Position numbers and translations under genes: made by a program
Source of the DNA: Bradyrhizobium sp. 141
GTDB taxonomy: Bacteria; Pseudomonadota; Alphaproteobacteria; Rhizobiales; Xanthobacteraceae
Length of the DNA stretch: 64,000 nucleotides
Reading direction: 5' to 3'
Assembly: GCF_023074055.1 (NCBI RefSeq)
Contig: NZ_JADPKR010000114.1
Coordinates: 62,001-126,000, forward strand
Shown: positions 8,510-17,056 of the stretch, in pieces
How positions within the stretch are numbered: the stretch's first letter is position 1
Layout of the letters: each line of letters opens with the position of its first letter
The notes under the pieces: model-generated
Database searches by the model: none
Seen by the model: only the letters and a program-made list of their open reading frames with translations
Told to the model about the DNA's origin: nothing

Positions 8510-9354
8510 GCAGCATCACCACCCGCGAGGTGCCGCGCGGCTTCTCGGCCGCCGAGTACATGACGTGCCTCACCGGCATCGTCTGGCGCGAGGGATTGCG
8601 CTTCCTGCATCAGCGCGAACGCTTCGTCTCGGCGCTGGTGCGGCCGCTGGTGTGGCTGTTCATCTTCGCCGCCGGCTTCCGCCAGGTGCTCGGCATCTCC
8701 ATCATCCCGCCTTACGAGACCTACATCCTCTACGAGGTCTATATCGCGCCCGGCCTGATGGCGATGATCCAGCTCTTCAACGGCATGCAATCCTCGCTCT
8801 CGATGGTCTATGACCGCGAAATGGGTAATATGCGCACGCTGCTGGTGAGTCCGCTGCCGCGCGGCTTTCTCTTGTTCTGCAAGCTGCTGGCGGGCACCGC
8901 GGTGTCGTTGCTCCAGGTCTATGCGTTCCTCCTGATCGCCTGGTTCTGGGACATCACCCCGCCGTCATCGGGCTATCTCACCGTGCTGCCGGCGCTGATC
9001 CTGTCGGGGCTGATGCTGGGTTCGCTCGGCATGCTGATCTCCTCCGGCATCAAGCAGCTGGAAAACTTCGCCGGCGTGATGAACTTCGTCATTTTCCCGA
9101 TGTTCTTCGCCTCCTCCGCGCTCTATCCGCTCTGGCGGGTGCAGGAGGGCAGTCCTTATCTGTATTATCTCTGCGAGGCCAATCCGTTCACCCATGCGGT
9201 CGAGCTGATCCGGTTTGCGCTGTACGGACAGATCAACTGGATCTCGCTGGCCGTGGTCGCCGCTTGCACAATCGTCTTCATGATCGGCGCGATTTGGGCC
9301 TATGATCCCTCGCGTGGGCTGGCGCGACGGGGGCCTGCAGGAGGCGAAGGATGA
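8506..9354 (+). CDS. lutF: ABC-2 type permease, PQQ-associated system (LutF-like)
   Basis: 282 residues with ATGA overlap to the ATPase gene. About six transmembrane helices, an amphipathic start (FSAAEYMTCLTGIVWREGLRFL) and ABC-2 membrane-domain features (YDREMGNMRTLLVSPLPRGFLLF). It forms the inner-membrane channel with the upstream ATPase. The family is annotated as an alcohol or lanthanide transport permease next to quinoprotein dehydrogenases; direction of transport is not settled by sequence. Confidence 0.87.
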   Translation: MSSITTREVPRGFSAAEYMTCLTGIVWREGLRFLHQRERFVSALVRPLVWLFIFAAGFRQVLGISIIPPYETYILYEVYIAPGLMAMIQLFNGMQSSLSMVYDREMGNMRTLLVSPLPRGFLLFCKLLAGTAVSLLQVYAFLLIAWFWDITPPSSGYLTVLPALILSGLMLGSLGMLISSGIKQLENFAGVMNFVIFPMFFASSALYPLWRVQEGSPYLYYLCEANPFTHAVELIRFALYGQINWISLAVVAACTIVFMIGAIWAYDPSRGLARRGPAGGEG

Positions 9355-9959
9355 AGGTTCTGGCGATGGCCGTTCTGGCGCTCGCGCTGTCGGGCACGGC
9401 TGTGCGCGCGGCCGATCCGCGCTACCCCAATTGGCCCTGCACGCAGGCCAAAGTGCCGGAGATCTCGCTCGCAGCCGTCTGGGCTGGTCCTGCGCTCGAC
9501 GACGCCGAGACCAAGTGGAAGAACGACACCAAAATCACCGCGCTGGTCGCAAAACTGTCGGCGCGCAAGACACCGATCGACGAGGCAGAGAAGTCGGTGA
9601 AAGACTTCTTGGCCGCCTCTTCCGCCGACAAGACCTCGAACGCAAAGCTGCTGTTCGCCGGCCTGTTCGACACGCTCAACGCCCAGCGCTCCCAGGTCAT
9701 GAGCGGGCTCGAGCGCGTCAGCCGCAAGCAGCGCGAAGCCGCCGACAAGATTCGCGAGGAGACGATTGCACTTCAGGCGCTCCAGAGCGCCACGCCCCGG
9801 GACGAGGCCAAGGTCGAGGCGCTCGGCAACGAGCTAATCTGGAAGACCCGCATTTTCGAGGACCGCAACAAGGTGGTGCGATTCGTCTGCGAGGTTCCAA
9901 CCACGATCGACCAGCGCCTGTTCGCGCTCGGCCGCGTGATCCAGCAGGAAATGGAATAG
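9351..9959 (+). CDS. Exported protein of the PQQ-associated ABC operon
   Basis: 202 residues, ATGA overlap with the permease gene. A signal peptide (1-20, AVRAADPR) is followed by a conserved start (YPNWPCTQAKVPEISLAAVW) with Cys29, a mostly helical middle and FVCEVPTTIDQRLFALGR near the end. It is the last gene of the operon and occupies the LutG position. Probably periplasmic. The two Cys residues may form a disulfide. No known enzyme motif is visible. Confidence 0.8.
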   Translation: MKVLAMAVLALALSGTAVRAADPRYPNWPCTQAKVPEISLAAVWAGPALDDAETKWKNDTKITALVAKLSARKTPIDEAEKSVKDFLAASSADKTSNAKLLFAGLFDTLNAQRSQVMSGLERVSRKQREAADKIREETIALQALQSATPRDEAKVEALGNELIWKTRIFEDRNKVVRFVCEVPTTIDQRLFALGRVIQQEME

Positions 9960-10091
9960 CGCCCGTCTCGCCGGCGGCTCTCGACAGGTTCCCGGATCGG
10001 CCCGGTTTGACCCTTTACCCTGCTATCTGCCGGAACAAAATCGATCTAGGATGGCTTGTCGAAGTGAACTCCAAGACGTCGGGAGGCCTCG

Positions 10092-10391
10092 ATGGGAACT
10101 ACAAGATTCATCTATGCGGGCGCTGCGGTCCTCAGCATGCTCGCAACCAGCGCCCTTGCCGACGACATGACGGGAATGGTCATGCGGATCGATCGGCTCA
10201 ACGGCACGATCTCGATCCAGCAGACGCAGAAGGGCACGGTCGGCGCCAGCACCGGCAGTGCCGGCGCGCTCCAGGAGTACAAAACCAAGGACGCCGCGAT
10301 GCTGGACGCCGTCCATGCCGGCGACCGGGTGAACTATTCTGCGACCGACAACAACGGCACCGGCACGCTGACGAAGCTGCAGAAGCAGTAG
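10092..10391 (+). CDS. Small periplasmic CusF-like protein
   Basis: 99 residues: signal peptide (1-23, SALADD), then a short beta-rich domain with GMVMRIDRLNGTISIQ and KTKDAAMLDAVHAGDRVNY, the layout of the CusF-type copper-binding fold (PF11604-like). The classical His and Trp metal-site residues of E. coli CusF are not obvious, so metal binding is uncertain. It stands alone between the ABC operon and the convergent CxxxCW gene. Confidence 0.65.
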   Translation: MGTTRFIYAGAAVLSMLATSALADDMTGMVMRIDRLNGTISIQQTQKGTVGASTGSAGALQEYKTKDAAMLDAVHAGDRVNYSATDNNGTGTLTKLQKQ

Positions 10392-10428
10392 GGCTGGGCT
10401 GGGTCGCGTCTTCCCGCCACAATGCGTC

Positions 10429-10514
10429 GTCATGGCCGGGCTTGTCCCGGCCATCCGCGCTTGGCCACGCAGCACTGAGAACGTGGATGCCCGGGACAAG
10501 CCCGGGCATGACGA
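10429..10514. repeat. Palindromic intergenic repeat, family B (copy 1)
   Basis: Inverted units GTCATGGCCGGGCTTGTCCC and GGGACAAGCCCGGGCATGAC enclose a short variable core. Related copies: a half unit at 18591-18624 and a full copy at 36450-36580. Lies between two convergent genes. Confidence 0.75.
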
Positions 10515-10521
10515 ACTGCCA

Positions 10522-11079
10522 TTACTGCTCGGGCCGCGGCTCCGGCTGCGCCTCTTCGGTGGGCAGCTTGGCACGCTCCCAGCCGTCGGTGCCGTCGGGG
10601 TACCAGGCGATGTTGGAATAGCCATAGGCCAGCGCGCGCTTGGCGGCGTTCCAGGACATCCAGCAGTCGGCGAGGCAGTAGATCACCACCAGCGCGGCCT
10701 TGTCGCCGGCCGAGACACGAGCGAGCCCGCGCTGGAAATAATCCTCCATGGCCGGCGGCAAATTGCCGTAACCGGTATCGGGCAGCCAGATGCTGCCCGG
10801 AATGTTCCTGCGCGGCGCATCGCGCCATACCGTGCCTTCCGGAAGATTCTTTGGCTTCGGCGGGCGCGGCAGCACGTCGATGAACGCACCGCTCTTCGCG
10901 CGCCAGATCGCTTCGGCTTCCACTGTGGTGAGCACCCGCGCGCCGCGGAGCGTCGCCGGCACCGGCGCGCGATAATTGTCGGCGCGATAATTCTCGGGCT
11001 CGAACGGCTCCTGCTGCTGCGCCAGAACCGGCGCCGCCAGCAGGGCAGCGACGACCGCGGCGGCAAGAGGCCGTCTCAT
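10522..11079 (-). CDS. PQQ-dependent catabolism-associated cysteine-motif (rhodanese-like) protein
   Basis: 185 residues from the ATG at 11079, which has GAGGTAG upstream. Signal peptide (1-20, PVLAQQ). The C-terminal half has a rhodanese-like layout (FIDVLPRPP ... VVIYCLADCWMSWNAAKRA). The cysteines read C135-x3-C139-W140, resembling the family named for a CXXCW motif but with three residues between the cysteines. Located 10 bp downstream of the XoxJ-like gene and probably cotranscribed. Likely a periplasmic redox or sulfur-carrier partner in quinoprotein maturation; the function is inferred from genomic association. Confidence 0.82.
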   Translation of the reverse strand: MRRPLAAAVVAALLAAPVLAQQQEPFEPENYRADNYRAPVPATLRGARVLTTVEAEAIWRAKSGAFIDVLPRPPKPKNLPEGTVWRDAPRRNIPGSIWLPDTGYGNLPPAMEDYFQRGLARVSAGDKAALVVIYCLADCWMSWNAAKRALAYGYSNIAWYPDGTDGWERAKLPTEEAQPEPRPEQ

Positions 11080-11089
11080 GGCGTCTACC

Positions 11090-11971
11090 TCATGGCGACT
11101 TCTTGGCGGTCTCCGCACTGAGCGGCCGATCGCTCTCGTCGAGCAGCGGTACGCCGAAGTCGACCAGGATCTTGTTGATCTCGGCCTGGTTCTCCTGGAT
11201 CAGCTTGTTGAGCTGTCGCTTCCAGTTCTGGTCAGCGGGACGCACGCCCATGCCGATGCGATAGACCAGCTTCGGCCCCGTGGTTTCCTTCACCAGCGGC
11301 GTGACGTGAAGCGAGCCGACCTTCTTCGCATAGTAGCCGGCCATGGGACCCCACAACACGCCGGCGTCGATCTTGCCGGCAGTGAGATCGTCGATCATGG
11401 CCTGCGCCGAATTGTCGTAGCGCGTGTCGACCATCAGCGGATAGGGCTTTGCATTGCTCATCAGGCCGGCAATGGCCATGTTGGTCGCCGGCGGCGTCCC
11501 GGCGACGATGCCGACATGCTTGCCCTTCAACTTCGGATCCTCGAGCGTATCGACGTCCTCGAGCCCGCTGCCGGCCTTGGCAACCAGTGCATAGCTGGTG
11601 CGGTAATAGGGATTGGTGCCCTGCACGACGTCATCGCCTTGCGGAAAGCCCATGATGACGTCGCAGCGATGCGCACCCAGCGTCATCCGCACGAAGCCGG
11701 TGGCCTGCGGGAAGAAGACGTAGTCGAGCTTCTTCTTGAGCTTATCGGCAAAGAACTCAGCGAGCTTGTTCTCGAAGCCCTCGCCCTTCTCGTTCGAGAA
11801 CGGCAGATTGCGCGGATCGGCGCAGACACGCAGCACGTTCGGGTCGACCAGTTCAAACGAGAGGTCGCCGCTGTCATTGCTCTGCGCGACGGCGACATCG
11901 CCGAGCGCACAGGATGCAACCAGAACCCACATTGAAAACAACCAGCGACGATGTCGTCCGGCCTCCGTCAT
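11090..11971 (-). CDS. Quinoprotein dehydrogenase-associated periplasmic binding protein (XoxJ/MoxJ-like)
   Basis: 293 residues from the ATG at 11971, preceded by GAGGAGG. Signal peptide (about 1-29, VAVAQS). Type II periplasmic-binding fold: LRVCADPRNLPFSNEKGEGF, then GFPQGDDVVQGTNPYYRTSYAL and GPMAGYYA. The family accompanies methanol dehydrogenases and is thought to bind or help mature the dehydrogenase rather than feed a transporter; no permease is adjacent. A second paralogue is at 23096. Confidence 0.87.
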   Translation of the reverse strand: MTEAGRHRRWLFSMWVLVASCALGDVAVAQSNDSGDLSFELVDPNVLRVCADPRNLPFSNEKGEGFENKLAEFFADKLKKKLDYVFFPQATGFVRMTLGAHRCDVIMGFPQGDDVVQGTNPYYRTSYALVAKAGSGLEDVDTLEDPKLKGKHVGIVAGTPPATNMAIAGLMSNAKPYPLMVDTRYDNSAQAMIDDLTAGKIDAGVLWGPMAGYYAKKVGSLHVTPLVKETTGPKLVYRIGMGVRPADQNWKRQLNKLIQENQAEINKILVDFGVPLLDESDRPLSAETAKKSP

Positions 11972-12093
11972 CGTGCTTCCTCCTCGTTTTGTTTGAATGC
12001 TATGCAACGCATGACGCGCCATGTTTGGCCAGACTTGGCTGGCTTCGCTTGTTGCAGTGCAATGCAGCAAACCCTTTGAACTGAGGCGGAAAA

Positions 12094-13020
12094 GTGTCTC
12101 GCATCGCTCGAGTGATCGCAGCCTTGTCCCTGCTGGGGATCACAACGCTAGCACGGGCCGGGGCGGCCGAATTGCCTGTGAGCGAAGTCGCGCCGGGAAT
12201 CTTCGTACACTCCGGGGCCATTGCCCTGATGACCCGCGACAACGAGGGCGACATTGCCAATGTCGGCTTCATCGTGGGCGATGATGCCGTGGCCGTCATC
12301 GACACCGGCGGCAGCCTTCGCGAAGGCGAGGCCCTGCTGGCCGCCGTGCGGGTCCGCACGCCCAAGCCGATCCGCTATGTCATCAACACCCACGGCCATC
12401 CCGATCACGTCTTCGGCAATGCGGCCTTCGCCACCGCAGGCACGAGCTTCGTCGGCCATAGCAAGCTGCCGCAGGCGCTCGCGACGCGCGGGCCCTACTA
12501 TCTCGACAATTTTCGCCGGATCATGGGCAACGAGTTGATAGATCCCGTGAAGATCATTGCCCCTACCCTGCTGGTTTCGGGCGCGATGACGCTTGATCTC
12601 GGGTCGCGTCGACTGACCTTGCGCGCCTGGCGGACCGGGCACAGCGACAGCGATGTGACCGTGTACGACGAAACGACCAAGACCCTGTTCGCGGGCGACC
12701 TCGTCTTTCTCCGCCACATTCCGGTCATGGACGGCAGCATCCGCGGCTGGCTCGACACGTTGAAGGAATTGGAGGCCATCCCGGCGCGACGCGTCGTTCC
12801 CGGTCACGGCCCCGTGAGCGACTGGCCTGCTGCGCTGACCGATGAACGGCGCTACCTGTCAACGCTGCTGTCCGACGTGCGTGCACTGAACAAGAACGGC
12901 GAACCGATCCGAGCCGCCGCCAACAAGGCGGCCACTGAAGAGCAGTCACGTTGGGAGCTGTTCGGCGATTACAATGCCCGGAACGCAACTGCAGCATTTT
13001 CGGAAATTGAATGGGAGTAG
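12094..13020 (+). CDS. Quinoprotein relay system zinc metallohydrolase (SoxH-like)
   Basis: 308 residues from a GTG at 12094 behind GAGGCGGA. Signal peptide (1-25, ARAGA). Metallo-beta-lactamase fold with HxHxDH at His100-Gly-His102-Pro-Asp104-His105 (NTHGHPDHVFGN), further ligands in TGHSDSDVTVY and FAGDLVF, and VVPGHGPV. Family members are exported hydrolases related to SoxH found with PQQ dehydrogenases. It is followed by the SoxYZ-like carrier, its usual partner. Confidence 0.87.
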   Translation: MSRIARVIAALSLLGITTLARAGAAELPVSEVAPGIFVHSGAIALMTRDNEGDIANVGFIVGDDAVAVIDTGGSLREGEALLAAVRVRTPKPIRYVINTHGHPDHVFGNAAFATAGTSFVGHSKLPQALATRGPYYLDNFRRIMGNELIDPVKIIAPTLLVSGAMTLDLGSRRLTLRAWRTGHSDSDVTVYDETTKTLFAGDLVFLRHIPVMDGSIRGWLDTLKELEAIPARRVVPGHGPVSDWPAALTDERRYLSTLLSDVRALNKNGEPIRAAANKAATEEQSRWELFGDYNARNATAAFSEIEWE

Positions 13021-13068
13021 CGGGCGCGCTATCATGAGCAAGAGATCAGCTTCGCTGACTCCGGGACC

Positions 13069-13893
13069 ATGATCATGACCAGATGGACACGCCGCCTGCC
13101 CCTGATCGCCGCAATGCTCGGCATCGCCTTTGCCGTGCCGGCGCAGGCTGAAGAGGCCGACGATCCCTGGCCGGGCCTGGTGCAGGACATCTTCAACAAT
13201 CGTCCGATGAATGACGGCAGTGCCGTCATCGGCATAGAGATGCCGTATCGCGCAGAGGATGCGGCGATCGTGCCGGTGACCCTGCGCAGCAAACTATCGC
13301 CCGCAGATAGCCGCCGGATCCGTTCGATCACGCTCGTGATCGACCGTAACCCGGCGCCGATGGCGGCGAAGTTCGAGCTCGGCTCCGATGCCAATGTCAG
13401 CGAGATCTCGACGCGCGTGCGCGTCAACAATTACACCGATGTCCATGCGGTGGCCGAGCTCAGCGACGGCCAGCTCTATGTCTCGAAAGTCTATGTGAAG
13501 GCCTCAGGCGGCTGCTCGGCGCCGGCAGGAAAGAACGCCGAGGAAGCCAACAGCAGGCTCGGCAAGATGCGCTACCGGCAGTTCGCGCGCGAGGAGGCGC
13601 CGGCGAGCCGTATCCGCGAAGCGCAGATCATGATCGGCCATCCCAACAATTCCGGCCTGCAGATGGACCAGGTCACGCAGCTCTACATTCCCGCGTTCTT
13701 CATCAACCAGCTGAAGCTGACGCAGGACGACAGCCCCGTGCTGTCGATGGAAGGCGGCATCTCGATCTCGGAAGATCCTAACCTGCGCTTCACCTACGTC
13801 TCCAACGGCGCCAGGCGTTTCCGCGCCGAAGCCAAGGACACCGACGGACATGTGTTCCGGAACGAGTGGGACGTGGAGAAGCCGGGGACTTAG
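13069..13893 (+). CDS. Quinoprotein dehydrogenase-associated SoxYZ-like carrier
   Basis: 274 residues (a second ATG six bases downstream is equally possible). Signal peptide (to about 27, AQAEE). The N-terminal half resembles SoxY and the C-terminal half SoxZ, fused at ASGGCSAPAGKN with Cys149. SoxY carries its sulfur substrate on a C-terminal GGCGG cysteine; here that cysteine is in an internal linker. The gene follows the SoxH-like hydrolase, so the pair probably handles a protein-bound intermediate in the periplasm. What is carried is unknown. Confidence 0.87.
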   Translation: MIMTRWTRRLPLIAAMLGIAFAVPAQAEEADDPWPGLVQDIFNNRPMNDGSAVIGIEMPYRAEDAAIVPVTLRSKLSPADSRRIRSITLVIDRNPAPMAAKFELGSDANVSEISTRVRVNNYTDVHAVAELSDGQLYVSKVYVKASGGCSAPAGKNAEEANSRLGKMRYRQFAREEAPASRIREAQIMIGHPNNSGLQMDQVTQLYIPAFFINQLKLTQDDSPVLSMEGGISISEDPNLRFTYVSNGARRFRAEAKDTDGHVFRNEWDVEKPGT

Positions 13894-13913
13894 CTAGCGC
13901 CGCTTGCGCCGAC

Positions 13914-14068
13914 TTCCCCTCTCCCCTTGCGGGAGAGGGTGGATCGCCGCGTAGCGGCGAGACGGGTGAGGGGTATGTCTCCGCACGTACTCCTCTCACG
14001 CCAGAGTACGCTGACAGAACCCCTCATCCGGCGCTTCGCGCCACCTTCTCCCGCAAGGGGAGAAGGAA
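13914..14068. repeat. Palindromic intergenic repeat, family A (copy 2)
   Basis: CTCTCCCCTTGCGGGAGAG with GGATCGCCGCGTAGCGGCGA and GGTGAGGGG, followed by the inverted unit ending in CTTCTCCCGCAAGGGGAGAAG. Same family as 4749-4891. Confidence 0.75.
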
Positions 14069-14093
14069 GATGGCACCGCCTGCGTGGCTATAG

Positions 14094-14453
14094 TCAAAAA
14101 CACCTCACTTCAGCTTCCGCCTGCGCCCGACGCAGATCATTCACCGCGGTGTTCGCCTGCTCCGAGGTGCGGAACTGAACGCCGAGATTGCCGCGCACCT
14201 GCGACATGCTGAGCGCGGTCTCCGCGGTAACATAGCGCTCAAAGGGGACGATCGAGGCCACCACGTCGATCGAACAGGAACATTGCTCGATCGACTGCCG
14301 GCTCTCGCCATTGGCCTTCATGCAGCCATAGACGTACTCCGCGCGCGCCGACGTGGGATAATCGTTGGCTTCCTCGGCCCGCGCCACGCACGCCGTCACC
14401 GCCAGCACCGTCAATGCGGCGACAATCGGTCGTAGCTGTCCGGCCAGTTTCAT
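14094..14453 (-). CDS. Small exported cysteine-containing protein, function unknown
   Basis: 119 residues from the ATG at 14453; GGGAGG lies six bases upstream, which decides against the earlier ATG. Signal peptide with possible lipobox-like TACVARAEE. The mature part has four cysteines (YGCMKANGES, IEQCSCSID and a penultimate Cys), suggesting two disulfides. Divergent from the NitT-type ABC operon. I do not recognise a named domain. Confidence 0.65.
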   Translation of the reverse strand: MKLAGQLRPIVAALTVLAVTACVARAEEANDYPTSARAEYVYGCMKANGESRQSIEQCSCSIDVVASIVPFERYVTAETALSMSQVRGNLGVQFRTSEQANTAVNDLRRAQAEAEVRCF

Positions 14454-14540
14454 GCGCATCCTCCCGCTGGTTGCGACCAAAGCTATGCTATGCGTATTGT
14501 CCTGAAAAGCACTCTGTCAGAGGAAACGGCTCACAAGGTG

Positions 14541-15539
14541 ATGAGAGCACTCGGTGTGATAAGGGCACTTGGTCGAACATTGGCGCTCGCAACGACGCTG
14601 GCGCTGACGCTAGCCGCACCCGGCCGCGCCGCGGATACGATCCGCCTTGCGGTGCAGAAGACCGGAACATTCTCCTGGGAGCTGGCCGCGATCCGTGCGA
14701 GCGGTCTCGACAAGGAAGCGGATCTCGCGCTGGAGGTCACCGAGCTCGCGAGCACCGAGGCCGGCAAGATCGCGATGCGCGCGGGCAGCGCCGACATCAT
14801 CCTGTCGGACTGGCTGTGGGTGTCGCGCGAGCGGGCGCTCGGCGCCAAGCTCACGTTCTATCCCTACTCCAGTGCGCTCGGTGCGGTGATGGTGCCGGCC
14901 ACCTCGCCGATCAAGTCGCTCGCCGACCTGAAGGGCCGCAAGCTCGCCGTCGCCGGCGGAGCCATCGACAAGAGCTGGCTGCTGCTCCAGGCGCGCATGA
15001 AGCAGGACGGCATCGACCTGAAGTCGGAGGCAAGCATCGTCTATGGCGCCCCGCCCTTGATCACCGCCAAGGCACTCGACGGCGAGATGGATGCGAGCCT
15101 CAACTTCTGGAATTTCTGCGCCCAGCTCGAAGCCAAGGGTTTTAGGCGCCTCGCCGGCATCGAGGACATCCTGCCGAAGCTAGGCGCCAAGGGCGCGGTC
15201 TCCGCGGTCGGCTATGTCTTCGACGAGAGCTGGGCCGCGAGCCATCGCGAAGCGGTAGCGCGCTTCATCGCGATGACCCGCAAGGCCAAGCAACTGCTGG
15301 TGACCTCGGATGCGGCCTGGGACAAAATCGCGCCGCTGACCGGCACGAGCGATGCCACCCTGCTGAAGACTTATCGCGACCGCTATCGCGACGGCATTCC
15401 GCTCCGGAGCGTCGACGACGAGGAGAAAGATGCGCGTGTACTCTACCGCGTGCTGGCCGAGACCGGCGGCCGCGACCTCGTCGGCCCCGCCGCCGAGCTC
15501 GATCCCGGCACGTTCTATCACGCCGTGCCTGGAGACTGA
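14541..15539 (+). CDS. NitT/TauT-type ABC substrate-binding protein
   Basis: 332 residues from the ATG at 14541 (an upstream start at 14490 gives a poorer signal peptide). Signal peptide (about 1-30, GRAADT). The mature protein has the aliphatic-sulfonate/nitrate binding fold: IRLAVQKTGTFSWELAAIRA, TEAGKIAMRAGSADII, SLADLKGRKLAVAGG. It is first of three coupled genes with permease and ATPase. Ligand unknown; placement inside the quinoprotein island suggests a link to PQQ-enzyme substrates or cofactors. Confidence 0.87.
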   Translation: MRALGVIRALGRTLALATTLALTLAAPGRAADTIRLAVQKTGTFSWELAAIRASGLDKEADLALEVTELASTEAGKIAMRAGSADIILSDWLWVSRERALGAKLTFYPYSSALGAVMVPATSPIKSLADLKGRKLAVAGGAIDKSWLLLQARMKQDGIDLKSEASIVYGAPPLITAKALDGEMDASLNFWNFCAQLEAKGFRRLAGIEDILPKLGAKGAVSAVGYVFDESWAASHREAVARFIAMTRKAKQLLVTSDAAWDKIAPLTGTSDATLLKTYRDRYRDGIPLRSVDDEEKDARVLYRVLAETGGRDLVGPAAELDPGTFYHAVPGD

Positions 15540-15540
15540 G

Positions 15541-16278
15541 GTGCTGCGTCTTCTGTCGTTCGCCCTGTTCCTCGCGATCTGGTGGATTGCCGCGCTGTTC
15601 GTCGGCGGCGCAAAGCTGCCCTCCCCGCCGGCCGTGCTCCAAGTGATGATCGCGGAAGCCTCATCGGGGGCGCTGTTCCTGCATCTCGGCGCCACGTTGG
15701 CGCGCGTCACGCTCGCCTTCGTGCTGGCGATGTCGCTCGGCAGCGCCATCGGCTATCTGATGGGACGGGTCAGGCTCGCCGACCGGCTCGGCGATCCCTG
15801 GCTGATCCTGTTGCTCAACCTGCCCGCGCTGGTCGTGATCGTGCTGGCCTATATCTGGGCCGGCCTCACCGAGACCGCAGCGATCGCGGCAATCGCCATC
15901 AACAAGCTGCCGACTGCGGTCGTCACCTTGCGCGAGGGCACCCGCGCGCTCGACCGCTCGCTCGACGAGATGGCGAGCGTGTTCGCGATGCCGCGCTGGC
16001 GCGCATTCCGCCATGTCGCGCTGCCGCAGCTTGCGCCCTACATCGCCGCAGCTGCCCGCTCCGGACTGTCGCTGGTATGGAAGATCGTGCTGGTCGCCGA
16101 ACTGCTCGGGCGTCCGAACGGCGTCGGCTTCGAGATCGGCGTCGCTTTTCAGCTGTTCGACACGCCGCGACTGCTCGCCTATTCGCTGACATTCGCCGCG
16201 GTCGTGCTCGTGATCGAAACCTTGCTGGTGCAGCCCTTCGAAGCTCGCGCAACACGGTGGCGGCCCCGTGCGGCTTGA
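15541..16278 (+). CDS. NitT/TauT-type ABC permease
   Basis: 245 residues from a GTG at 15541, one base after the preceding stop; an in-frame ATG at 15430 would overlap the binding protein by 110 bp with a non-hydrophobic start and is rejected. Six predicted transmembrane helices and the EAA-type coupling loop (LDEMASVFAMPRWRAFRHVALPQ). Inner-membrane component of the transporter. Confidence 0.87.
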   Translation: MLRLLSFALFLAIWWIAALFVGGAKLPSPPAVLQVMIAEASSGALFLHLGATLARVTLAFVLAMSLGSAIGYLMGRVRLADRLGDPWLILLLNLPALVVIVLAYIWAGLTETAAIAAIAINKLPTAVVTLREGTRALDRSLDEMASVFAMPRWRAFRHVALPQLAPYIAAAARSGLSLVWKIVLVAELLGRPNGVGFEIGVAFQLFDTPRLLAYSLTFAAVVLVIETLLVQPFEARATRWRPRAA

Positions 16279-17008
16279 GGTCGATATCACAGGCAAGACG
16301 TTCAGGAGTGCCGCGGGCGGAACGCACGAGGTGCTCGCGCCGCTCAAATTCGCGCTTTGCCCCGGCGAGGTCGGCGTACTCATCGGTCCGTCCGGCTGCG
16401 GCAAGAGCACGATGCTGCGCATCATCCTCGGGCTCGATGGCGATTTCAGGGGCCATGTCGCGCGGCCACCGCAGGCGCGGATCGGAATGGTGTTCCAGGA
16501 GCCGCGGCTGTTGCCGTGGCGTTCGGTCGAGCAGAATGTGCGGCTGGCTGCGCCCGACGTGACCGAGGCAAAGCTGTCGGAGCTTTTCAGGATTCTGGAG
16601 CTGGACGCGCATCGCAGCCACTTTCCCGGCGAGTTGTCGCTGGGCCTTGCCCGGCGCGTCGCGCTCGCCCGCGCCTTCGCTGTCGAGCCTGATCTGCTGG
16701 TGCTCGACGAGCCCCTCGCTTCGCTCGACGACGCGCTCGCCGGCCGCTTGCGCGACGAGATCGCAACGCTGGTGGCGAGCCGTCCGGTGATGACGCTGCT
16801 CGTCACCCACAGTCTCGACGATGCGATCCGGCTCGGCGACCGCCTGTTCTTTTTGTCGCCGCGGCCGGCGCGCATTCTGGCCGAGGTCCCCATCGGCATC
16901 CCGCGCGAGGCACGCGGCGACGCCGCAATTGCCGCGATCAAGGCCGGACTCGCGCGGCGAGTTCAGGGTGAACAGGGCGGCGAACGCTCCGGGCGGGATG
17001 TCTCATAG
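16268..17008 (+). CDS. NitT/TauT-type ABC ATPase
   Basis: 246 residues from a GTG at 16268, overlapping the permease gene by 11 bp. Walker A GPSGCGKST, Q-loop MVFQEPRLLPWRSV, signature region ELSLGLARRVALARAF (LSLGL in place of LSGGQ), Walker B LLVLDEPLASLD and H-loop LVTHSLDDA. The altered signature (LSLGL) is seen in some transporters of this class. Completes the three-gene operon. Confidence 0.87.
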   Translation: MRLEVDITGKTFRSAAGGTHEVLAPLKFALCPGEVGVLIGPSGCGKSTMLRIILGLDGDFRGHVARPPQARIGMVFQEPRLLPWRSVEQNVRLAAPDVTEAKLSELFRILELDAHRSHFPGELSLGLARRVALARAFAVEPDLLVLDEPLASLDDALAGRLRDEIATLVASRPVMTLLVTHSLDDAIRLGDRLFFLSPRPARILAEVPIGIPREARGDAAIAAIKAGLARRVQGEQGGERSGRDVS

Positions 17009-17056
17009 GCAACCGCGCGGCGCGTGTGCTAAACTGGCCGGTAGCGGAGCCTGACG

